19,264 nucleotides of DNA, from contig CANRLE010000012.1 in assembly GCA_947631385.1 (NCBI GenBank), positions 1 through 19,264 on the forward strand. The letters are read 5' to 3'. Source of the stretch: an uncultured Clostridia bacterium (GTDB lineage Bacteria > Bacillota > Clostridia > TANB77 > CAG-508). The translations under genes were made by a program, and so were the position numbers. Below the pieces are notes generated by a model. The model did no database searches and was not told the origin of the DNA. It saw only the letters and a program-made list of their open reading frames with translations. This document shows positions 6,562 through 13,585 of this stretch, piece after piece (the stretch's first letter is position 1; every line of letters starts with the position of its first letter).

Positions 6562-7422
6562 TTATTTTTCAAACAAGTTATACCACATATTAAATATTAG
6601 ATTATCTATACACATATCATAATTTGCATTTTGTTTCAATCTTTTTTTTGTATTTTCCACAATTTTGATACAATTTGTGTATAAATAGTTTTCTTTTGCT
6701 TGATTTAATAATACAACATTCATGTATTCCAATATTTCAAAAATTTCTTCTTTTGCTTTATACAATGGTTCTGCCAGCTCTATAACTTCTAGTAAGTCTT
6801 TTCTATCCAAATTTTGTATTAATTTTTCTATATTCATGTATTCTGATTGCTTATCTTTTAATGCAATTGCCTTTCCTATGCTCCCTTGAAATATTTCTAT
6901 TTGATTTTTAGTTAACTGTAAATTATAATTTTGTTGCATATAATGTTTAATTTCTTCATCATCTATTGGTCTAAAATGAAGTATTACACATCTAGACTTA
7001 ATTGTTACTAAAAAATTATTCTCATTTCTTCCAATTAAAATAATTATTGCAAATTCTGGTGGTTCTTCCAATGTTTTTAATAAACAATTCTGAGCTTCTG
7101 GAGTCATTGTATCTGCATTATTTATTATATAAACTTTTCTATTTGAAGTTATTGGTTTTTCTTGGATTTTTTTCTGCAAAAAACGAATTTGCTCAATTTT
7201 TATATTATTTCCATCTGGTTCTACACACATAAAATCAGGATGATTGTCTATTATAAGTTCTTTTTCTAAACACAATACTTCTTTTGCCAATTCTATTGCT
7301 AACATTTTCTTACCAATTCCATCTGTTCCTACAAATAGATAGCTATGCGACAATGTGTCATTTTCAATATTTTTTGATAACGTTTCTTTGATTAAATCAT
7401 TTCCTATGATATTCTCAAACAT
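6562..7422 (-). CDS. holB: DNA polymerase III delta-prime subunit
   Basis: Delta-prime subunit of the clamp loader, which with DnaX and delta opens the sliding clamp. The 286-residue product has the N-terminal AAA+ fold: GTDGIGKK at residues 33-40 (Walker A position), HPDF, then KVYIINNADTMTPEAQNCLLKTLEEPP and the sensor/SRC motif IKSRC. The cysteine-rich zinc module usually found between Walker A and the HPD motif is missing: only one Cys of the usual four remains (EVLCLEKELIIDNHPDF), so this copy probably does not bind zinc. The ATG overlaps the lepB stop (TAATG), indicating translational coupling. yaaT follows, as in Bacillus. Confidence 0.93.
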   Translation of the reverse strand: MFENIIGNDLIKETLSKNIENDTLSHSYLFVGTDGIGKKMLAIELAKEVLCLEKELIIDNHPDFMCVEPDGNNIKIEQIRFLQKKIQEKPITSNRKVYIINNADTMTPEAQNCLLKTLEEPPEFAIIILIGRNENNFLVTIKSRCVILHFRPIDDEEIKHYMQQNYNLQLTKNQIEIFQGSIGKAIALKDKQSEYMNIEKLIQNLDRKDLLEVIELAEPLYKAKEEIFEILEYMNVVLLNQAKENYLYTNCIKIVENTKKRLKQNANYDMCIDNLIFNMWYNLFEK

Positions 7423-8057
7423 TATTTAACTTCTCCCCATTTATTTAATGGCCAAATTCGAATAGCTACAGTACTCTCTATTTTTTCTAATGGAATACAT
7501 CCAAATACTCTACAATCTGTACTATGATTTCTATTGTCTCCCATAGCAAACACACAATTTTCAGGCACTACAAAATCATCAAAACCACCTTCGCTAACAT
7601 CTGTTACAATTCCTGATTGTAAATATGGTTCTTCTAATTCTTCACCATCAATATATACTTTTCCTTCCTTTATTTCTACATGTTCTCCTGGAAGGGCTAT
7701 AACTCTTTTTATATAACTTCTTTTATCTATTTCTAGAAAGTTTTTAATAAACCATTCAAAGGCATTTCTTTTTGAATACTTTGCAATCGGATTTTTTTGA
7801 TCTGCTTCAGAAGTTGTGTAACTACTTATTTGTTCCGGTTCTTCAAAAGTTATTATCTCTCCTCTTTTTGGTAATGTCTTAGTTGTTCTTCCCCACCTAT
7901 TTAACCAAAGCCTTTCATTTTCAATTAAAGTTGGCTTCATAGATACTTGTTTCACTATTGTTGGTGTACCTATAAAGTAACGAAATAACATTGCTAATAC
8001 TAATGCAATTACAATACAATAAACCCATTCTAATATATCTTTTGCTCTATCGCTCAA
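7422..8057 (-). CDS. lepB: Signal peptidase I, TTG start
   Basis: Type I signal peptidase (S26 family), which removes signal peptides from exported proteins at the outer face of the membrane. The 211-residue product has one N-terminal membrane helix (about residues 11-29) and the catalytic dyad: Ser39 in VSMKPTL and Lys118 in YIKRVIALPGE. The conserved GDNRNHSTDCRVFG box lies at 173-186. The start codon is TTG (8057-8055), supported by AGGAGAG 6 bases upstream and by a consensus promoter just before it. It is the first gene of the lepB-holB-yaaT-ferredoxin operon. The gene is intact. Confidence 0.95.
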   Translation of the reverse strand: MSDRAKDILEWVYCIVIALVLAMLFRYFIGTPTIVKQVSMKPTLIENERLWLNRWGRTTKTLPKRGEIITFEEPEQISSYTTSEADQKNPIAKYSKRNAFEWFIKNFLEIDKRSYIKRVIALPGEHVEIKEGKVYIDGEELEEPYLQSGIVTDVSEGGFDDFVVPENCVFAMGDNRNHSTDCRVFGCIPLEKIESTVAIRIWPLNKWGEVK

Positions 8058-8092
8058 CTTAATCTCTCCTTTTGCACATTTTTACTTTTACT

Positions 8093-8121
8093 ATTATACA
8101 TTAATTTTTTTAACTTATCAA
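8093..8121 (-). promoter_or_regulatory. Promoter of lepB-holB-yaaT-ferredoxin
   Basis: TTGATA (8121-8116) and TATAAT (8098-8093) on the minus strand are separated by 17 bases, 36 bases before the TTG start of lepB. Confidence 0.85.
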
Positions 8122-8149
8122 TGAAAATCTAAGATATTTTTTAAAATTA

Positions 8150-8484
8150 TTATTACAATTCAGTTGAATCAATATGGTGAGCAATATTAATATATTATTT
8201 ATGTAGTAACAATTCGTGGGGACCAACAAATTACAGACTGTTAGCAAAGGCTTTTAATAATGATATTTATTCATAACTTTGGTGTCGCAACTTCCATAAT
8301 AAAAAGATTAATATGTCAGTTGCTCCAAATCGCACTCCACTTCGTTTCGTTTAATCGCTTACGCAGTTATTCAAAATATAATTATTAAAAGCCTTTTGCA
8401 TTACAGTCTGTTATGTAGTTGGGAGTTACAAATAAATAATATATTAATATTGCTCACCATATTTGACCAACTAAATAGTAATAA
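8150..8484. repeat. 335-bp imperfect inverted repeat, MITE-like or hairpin element
   Basis: The two arms are reverse complements. The 31 bases at 8172-8202 are perfectly matched by 8432-8462 (arms begin ATATGGTGAGCAATATTAAT). Further in, ACAGACTGT and AGGCTTTTAATAAT at 8233-8262 are matched by about 8380-8412. Outward, TTATTAC and AGTTG also pair (8150-8164 with 8470-8484). The centre, about 8279-8365, is unpaired. No open reading frame of note and no clear target-site duplication is seen. It lies between the divergent lepB and RNA-gene promoters. It could be a miniature transposable element, or a DNA/RNA hairpin with local function; copy number in the genome would decide. Confidence 0.8.
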
Positions 8485-8503
8485 ATATAACACTTTTAAA
8501 TTA

Positions 8504-8532
8504 TTGACACTTTTATAGTTTCATGTTAAAAT
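8504..8532 (+). promoter_or_regulatory. Plus-strand promoter of the structured RNA
   Basis: A perfect -35 TTGACA (8504-8509) and TAAAAT (8527-8532) are separated by 17 bases. It points away from lepB, toward a region with no open reading frame but strong RNA structure and a terminator. Confidence 0.8.
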
Positions 8533-8538
8533 AAATAA

Positions 8539-8840
8539 AGTTTAAACCTTACGTGGGTTTAAAGAGGGTGGTTCTACCATACTTAATATTTTCTTTTAGT
8601 TAAGAAAATTAAGAAAGTATGGAGCGGTTACCCATACTTTCTTGAAGTATGGGGCATTCACATCGTGACCCTTGTAAATGAACCAAAAAAAGGCAAAAGT
8701 CTTTCTTTAAAATAGTTGTAAATAAAATGAAAGGAGAGTTCTTTTTTCGTTTAAAATATAATAGTTAGTGGACCCCAGAGCGCTTTTTCAATGCAACTAT
8801 TTTAAAGTTTTCTGGGGCTCTATAGGAGCCCCTCTTTTTT
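8539..8840 (+). ncRNA. Unidentified structured RNA of about 300 nt with pseudoknots
   Basis: An independent transcript is supported by a consensus promoter on one side and an intrinsic terminator on the other, with no coding frame between. Helices seen: TTTAAACC/GGTTTAAA (8541-8548 with 8556-8563); a long hairpin with CCATACTT/AAGTATGG ends (8577-8584 with 8615-8622); CCCATACTT/AAGTATGGG (8631-8653); and a perfect 14-bp long-range helix CTTTAAAATAGTTG (8705-8718) with 8794-8807. CCCCAGA (8773-8779), inside that helix's loop, pairs with TCTGGGG (8811-8817) outside it: a pseudoknot that also competes with the terminator stem. AGGGT near 8565 can pair with ACCCT near 8670. I cannot match it to tmRNA, SRP RNA or RNase P RNA; 6S-like or another clostridial RNA class remains possible. 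Confidence 0.7.
8814..8840 (+). terminator. Terminator of the structured RNA
   Basis: The stem GGGGCTC/GAGCCCC has a 5-base loop and is followed by TCTTTTTT. Its 5' arm overlaps TCTGGGG, which can instead pair upstream, so the two folds are mutually exclusive. It lies just beyond the histidine kinase stop on the opposite strand. Confidence 0.85.
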
Positions 8841-8841
8841 A

Positions 8842-10276
8842 TTAATTTTGTTGTTTTGTTGGAATTCTTATTACTACTTCTGTACCTTGCCCAACTACAC
8901 TTTTTATATCTATACTTCCGCCATTTTTATCTAATATTTCTTTAGCAATTGAAAGACCGCAATCCTGTTCCTCCCATTTCTCTAGTACGTGCCTTATCAA
9001 CTCTATAAAATCTTTCAAAAATTCTATTTAAGTCTTCTTCTGGAATACCAATTCCATTATCAAAAACTTTAATATATGCATCATTATACACAAAGCCAAC
9101 ATATATTTTTATTTCTCCACCATCTTTAGTGTATTTTATACTATTTGTTAAGATGTTTAGTACTACTCTTTCAATATCATATTTATCTGCATACACTGGA
9201 GGTACATCAGCCGTTACGAAACAATTTACTGTATGATTTTTCTTTTTTATTTCTATTGCCAATTTATCTTGACATTTTTTAACCAAATCACCTAAGTCAA
9301 AAGTCTCTTTTTGAGTAAATTTGTTATTATTATCATAACGTGACAATGTTAACAAATCTGTAACTAATTTTGCCATTCTTCTTGCTTCTGTAGCAATTAC
9401 ATTTAAGAATTTATCTTGTGTTTCTTTATCATATTCTCCTTCTAATAATGTATCTGCATATCCCATAATAGATGTAATTGGCGTTTTTAGTTCATGTGAT
9501 ACATCTGCAACAAATTCTTTTCTCATATTGTCCAATTTAACATGTTCTGTAATATCTTGAATTACAGCAATTACACCATCTGGTCTATCTGTTTCATTTT
9601 TAAATGGTGCAAAAAATACTTTCATATAGTTGTCTTCTACTTGAATTCTTTGCTCTGTTGATGTCCAATTTTCTAAGTAAATTATTTTTTCCATATTAAT
9701 ATCTAAATTAAATTTTCTAAAAATGTCTTCAAAAGTGTTATCTTCTGGTCTAATACTTAGGAACTTTTTAGCTGCTGGATTTATTAAAATAATTTCACCT
9801 TTCATATTAAAAGCAATAATTCCATCTGTCATATGAAGTAAAATGGTTTCTATCTGATTTTTTTGAGTTGATACTTCGCTCAATTTTTCTTTTAATTCTG
9901 TGGTCATCATTCCTAAGACATTTTCTAAGTTTTGTGCTTCACTACCTTTTTTACTTTTTGCAATTCTTTTTCCATTTTTCCCATCTTCAGCTATTTTTTC
10001 AGCACTTTTAATTAATTTATTAATTGGATAAATCAAATATTTTGATAGATAAACAGCTATCAATATTCCAATAATTCCAAATAAAATTCCCGTTATTGAC
10101 AATACTTCTATAACCTTGTTCTGCATTTCTTGTATGTTAATTGCTTGTCCAGATTGTATATTGCTATTTAGAACATTTAATAAATTCAAAAAATAAATTC
10201 CAAGTCCACTTATTATGATTATTCCAATAATAAAGAACATTAAAATGATTTTATTAAATTGTATATTTTTGCGCAT
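8842..10276 (-). CDS. WalK/PhoR-like sensor histidine kinase, read through one +1 frameshift at CGG
   Basis: A membrane sensor kinase. Domains in order: TM helix about residues 10-33, a short outer loop, TM about 59-80, HAMP-like linker, PAS domain (about 140-245), HisKA with phospho-acceptor His261 (VSHELKTP), then HATPase_c with N-box NILTNS (374-379), DNGIG (406-410) and the G2 box. In the genomic frame it stops at 444 residues inside the G2 box (GGTGLRSFNC). Skipping the C of CGG at 8959-8957 gives GGTGLGLSIAKEIL and a normal C-terminus ending PTKQQN at 8842, 477 residues in total. It starts 10 bases after murG, so it belongs to the mur operon. No response regulator is adjacent in this window. 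Without the shift the ATP-binding domain would be truncated. Confidence 0.85.
8957..8959 (-). other. In-frame CGG, putative +1 frameshift site in the histidine kinase
   Basis: The minus strand reads GGA TTG CGG TCT TTC AAT. Skipping the C gives GGA TTG GGT CTT TCA ATT (G-L-G-L-S-I), the conserved G2 ATP-lid motif. Unshifted, the frame ends 5 codons later at TAA. Confidence 0.75.
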
Positions 10277-10286
10277 TTGCTTACTC

Positions 10287-11402
10287 CTATTTTAATAATT
10301 TTTTAATTTCTTCATAAATTTTATCTTCTGCTTCCTCTGTTGCAACTTTTCTAGCATTTTTTCCCATTTCATACATTTTAGTTTTGTCTTTAATTATCTC
10401 TTCTATATTTTTATCTAATTTTTCTCCTGTTAATTCTTCGTTTAATATAATCTTTGCTGCATGTATATTTTCCAATACTTTTGCATTATAAAATTGATGA
10501 TTATGGCTGACATTAGGAAGTGGTACCAAAATAGATGGTTTTCCTATATTAGAAATTTCAGTCACAGTCATTGCTCCACTTCTTCCTACAATTACATCAG
10601 CAACATTCATTACTTCTTCCATATTATAAATATATGGTACAATTTTCACATCCTGAATATTATTTATATTAATATTATTTTTTTCTAATTCTTCTTTTAT
10701 TATATCATACTGCTTTGGTCCAGTTGCCCACATGATTTGATAATTTTTATTCATTTTGTTTTTTATAATCTCTATGATAGCTTCATTTATTTTTTGTGCT
10801 CCCTGACTTCCTCCAGACACTAAAACAATAGGCATATCTCCCTTTAATTTCAATTCTGTTAAAATATTATTTTTTTCACTATTACCATACTCTCGCCTTC
10901 TTATTTTTACTGGAGTACCAGTATAAACTACATTTTTTGCCTTTTTAATTCTTGGAATTGCATCTTTAAATGAAACTAAAATTGTGTCTGTATTTTTTGC
11001 CAACATTTTTACTGCTCTTCCTGGAAAACTATTACTTTCATGTATCATAGTAGGTATATTCAATTTATGTGCCGCTGTAATTGTAGCCCCACAAATATAT
11101 CCACCTGTCCCAATAACTATGTCTGGTTTAAATTCACTTATAATTTTTTTTGCTTCTTTTAAACCTTTCCATGTCAAATACATTTTTTTTAGATTTTCTA
11201 TTGAGATTTTTTTGCTTAATCCATATGCATTAATAGTTTTCAATTCATATCCAGCTCTTGGAACTAAATCATTTTCTAATCCTCTTTCAGTACCTATAAA
11301 AATAACTTTAGAATTTTTATCTTCTTTCATTATTTTATTGGCAATTGCTATTCCTGGATTAATATGACCAGCTGTTCCAGCTGCTGCAATAATAACTTTC
11401 AT
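10287..11402 (-). CDS. murG: UDP-GlcNAc:undecaprenyl-PP-MurNAc-pentapeptide GlcNAc transferase
   Basis: MurG converts lipid I to lipid II at the inner face of the membrane. The 371-residue product has the family's glycine-rich loops: AAGTAGHINPG at residues 7-17, GTGGYICG at about 98-105 and SGGSQGAQ at about 196-203. HESNSFPGRAVKML (about 121-134) and the UDP-GlcNAc-binding GRSGAMTVTEI are also present. Full length and intact. GGAG lies 6 bases before the ATG, and the frameshift-corrected ftsW stop is only 10 bases upstream. The unshifted ftsW frame instead runs into the murG start. The histidine kinase follows after 10 bases. Confidence 0.96.
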   Translation of the reverse strand: MKVIIAAAGTAGHINPGIAIANKIMKEDKNSKVIFIGTERGLENDLVPRAGYELKTINAYGLSKKISIENLKKMYLTWKGLKEAKKIISEFKPDIVIGTGGYICGATITAAHKLNIPTMIHESNSFPGRAVKMLAKNTDTILVSFKDAIPRIKKAKNVVYTGTPVKIRRREYGNSEKNNILTELKLKGDMPIVLVSGGSQGAQKINEAIIEIIKNKMNKNYQIMWATGPKQYDIIKEELEKNNININNIQDVKIVPYIYNMEEVMNVADVIVGRSGAMTVTEISNIGKPSILVPLPNVSHNHQFYNAKVLENIHAAKIILNEELTGEKLDKNIEEIIKDKTKMYEMGKNARKVATEEAEDKIYEEIKKLLK

Positions 11403-11412
11403 AACTTTCTCC

Positions 11413-12551
11413 TTATGATTTTACACTTGCTCTTGATATATTCAATAAAACTCCCATTCCACACAGCAACAGGAATAATGCTGTTCCACCGGTAGCTAAA
11501 GAATGGTAATGGCATTCCTGTTGCAGGCATAGAAGATGTTACAACAGCAACATTAATTATAACTTGAATTCCAACCAATGCTGTTATTCCTATAGCTACT
11601 AAGCTTCCAAACATATCCGGTGCTCTCATTGCAATCAAAATTCCTCTCCAAATAAAAATTGCAAATAATATTAAAACAAGTGCACATCCTACAAATCCTA
11701 ATTCTTCCCCTAATATAGAGAAAATAAAATCATTGTGTGGTTCTGGTATGTATAAATATTTTTGTTTACTATCTCCAAGGCCAGCGCCGAATAATCCTCC
11801 GCGAACCTATGGCATATAAACTTTGAATTACTTGCCAACCAGTATCTGTTGGATCTTGCCATGGATCTAAAAATGTAACAACTCTTTGTAATCTATATGG
11901 TGAAAATAAAATTAAAGCAATTACACCAGGGATTCCAACAGCTCCTCCTGTAACCAAAAAGTGCCAAAATTTACAACCTGCCATAATCATCATGATGGAA
12001 CAAATTCCAATTATAACAACAGAAGCACTAAAATGTGGCTCTATAATTAGTAAGCCAATAATTGGAACTACCATGCATATATGCTTAATAAAACCTTTTC
12101 CATATAAAGGTAATTCATCTCTATTTTTTACTAAAATTCCTGCATAGAATATAATCATTAATAATTTTACTAATTCTGATGGTTGGAATGATAATGTTTC
12201 TGTGACATAAATCCATCTTTTTGCACCATTTACAGTTTTTCCTGCAACTAATACAAGAGCCAATAAAATGAATGCAATTACCCATGCATGTTTATAAAAT
12301 TTTTGATAAAATCTATAATCTATTTTAGAAATAAATAGCATCGCTGCTACTCCTAAAATAGCAAATAAAAGTTGTTTTGAAAAATAAGAATAACTATCTC
12401 CACTTTCTGCTAATGCAGAAGGTGAACTTGCTGATAATACCATAACAAGCCCTATCGAAAGCAATAATAATATGGTAATTAGCAAAGTAAAATCAATTGG
12501 ATTATTTATAAAACTTGAGAAACTTTTCTCTTTTCTTTTCTTCTTTGCCAT
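11413..12551 (-). CDS. ftsW: FtsW/SpoVE-type peptidoglycan polymerase, read through two +1 frameshifts at CGG
   Basis: A SEDS-family lipid II polymerase of the division (or SpoVE) type. Three frames must be joined. Codons 1-250 (12551-11802) end YAIGS. After skipping the C of CGG at 11801 the protein continues GGLFGAGLGDSKQKYLYIPEPHNDFIF through ATGMPLPFFSY. After skipping the C of CGG at 11491 it ends GGTALFLLLCGMGVLLNISR... at 11413, 378 residues in total. Both junctions fall in invariant SEDS motifs (GSGGLFG and FFSYGGTA), and neither leaves an inserted or lost residue. Several membrane helices are evident, starting with LLITILLLLSIGLVMVL. It lies between mraY (24-base gap) and murG (10-base gap). 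Unshifted, it would lose the catalytic-side C-terminal third. A pseudogene is unlikely: a division polymerase in a mur operon should be essential. Confidence 0.88.
11489..11491 (-). other. In-frame CGG, second putative +1 frameshift site in ftsW
   Basis: The minus strand reads AGC TAC CGG TGG AAC AGC. Skipping the C gives AGC TAC GGT GGA ACA GCA (S-Y-G-G-T-A), the invariant SEDS motif, and the frame then stops 10 bases before murG. Unshifted, the frame reads SYRWNS and continues nonsensically into the murG start. Confidence 0.78.
11799..11801 (-). other. In-frame CGG, first putative +1 frameshift site in ftsW
   Basis: The minus strand reads GGT TCG CGG AGG ATT ATT. Skipping the C gives GGT TCG GGA GGA TTA TTC (G-S-G-G-L-F), the conserved SEDS motif. 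Unshifted, the frame gives SRRIIRRWPWR and then TAG. Confidence 0.78.
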
Positions 12552-12575
12552 GAATTATCTTTCCTTTCTTATTTT

Positions 12576-13556
12576 CTAGATTATCATTAATCCAAAAATA
12601 CTTAAAGCCAGAGTAATTAGACTAAATACAATTACTACTTTACTTTCCTTCCAGCCTAGTAGTTCAAAATGATGATGTAATGGTGCCATTTTGAAAAATC
12701 TTTTTCCCGTTTTTTTAAAATAAATTACTTGTATTATAACAGAAATAGTTTCTAAAACAGGAATTAAAGCTATTATTAATAGTAATAATGGCATTTTTAA
12801 ATATAATGCAATAGCTGAAATAACACCACCTAATAACAATGACCCTGTATCACCCATGAATACTTTTGCTGGATGTAAATTAAACATTAAAAATCCTAGC
12901 ACACTGCCAACTACTATGCTACCAAATACAGATACTTCCTCTATACCCGCCATTGCTCCAATGACTGTTAGACATGTAATAATAATTGCCGATATACTAG
13001 AAGATAAACCATCTATTCCATCAGTTAAATTAATGGCATTTGTGGTTCCTAATATAACCATTATAGAAAATGGAATGTATAAAAAAATTGGTATATTAAT
13101 ATAAGTTTTTAAAAAAGGAATATAAGTATCTGTTCCTATATGTAAGCCCTGTACTAGATAAATTACATATATAACAGATACAATTAATAGACCTAGCATT
13201 TTATAACTTGGCTTTAATCCTTTTGTATTCTTCAAAACTAATTTTTTAAAATCATCAATAAACCCTATTGCTCCAAATCCAATTGTTAAAACTAGCATAG
13301 GTATTAATCTATTTGCCGTTTCTCTTTGCCCTTGCGCAGTTAGAAAAATATATGTTCCAGTTACTATAATTATCATAGTAACTATCATAATAATTCCACC
13401 CATTGTAGGTGTTCCTTGTTTTTTGAGATGTGACTGTGGTCCATCATCTCTTTCTATTTGTCCTACTTTTAACTTTTTCAATATTGGTATAATAATGAAA
13501 CCTGCGATAATAGATGCTATAAACGCAATGATTAACATACTCGTTTCTACTTTCAT
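12576..13556 (-). CDS. mraY: Phospho-MurNAc-pentapeptide translocase
   Basis: MraY attaches phospho-MurNAc-pentapeptide to undecaprenyl phosphate, making lipid I. It is a 326-residue multi-pass membrane protein with the family's cytoplasmic signatures: DDGPQSHLKKQGTPTMGG at about residues 37-54, the catalytic pair in GFIDDFKK (about 98-105), LTDGIDGLSS (about 177-186), FMGDTGSLLLGG, and the MAPLHHHFELLGWKE loop near the C-terminus. It follows murE after 29 bases and precedes ftsW by 24 bases. murF, commonly placed between murE and mraY, is absent here. The gene is intact. Confidence 0.97.
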   Translation of the reverse strand: MKVETSMLIIAFIASIIAGFIIIPILKKLKVGQIERDDGPQSHLKKQGTPTMGGIIMIVTMIIIVTGTYIFLTAQGQRETANRLIPMLVLTIGFGAIGFIDDFKKLVLKNTKGLKPSYKMLGLLIVSVIYVIYLVQGLHIGTDTYIPFLKTYINIPIFLYIPFSIMVILGTTNAINLTDGIDGLSSSISAIIITCLTVIGAMAGIEEVSVFGSIVVGSVLGFLMFNLHPAKVFMGDTGSLLLGGVISAIALYLKMPLLLLIIALIPVLETISVIIQVIYFKKTGKRFFKMAPLHHHFELLGWKESKVVIVFSLITLALSIFGLMII

Positions 13557-13585
13557 CTTACCAAACCTTTCTACATTTGTAATAA

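Noticed and set aside
8539..8840. T-box or metabolite riboswitch, suggested by AGGGTGG and the competing terminator fold
   Set aside because: No plus-strand gene follows the terminator, and the T-box core ending ACCGCG is absent.
4540..11801. The four frameshifts as plain sequencing or assembly errors
   Set aside because: Kept as the main rival but not preferred. Errors ignore reading phase, yet all four create an in-frame CGG exactly at a Gly codon, three are not in homopolymers, and no in-frame CGG occurs elsewhere. Only raw reads can settle it.
11399..12551. ftsW as a pseudogene
   Set aside because: All conserved SEDS motifs survive, spacing to murG fits the corrected stop, and neighbouring wall genes are intact.
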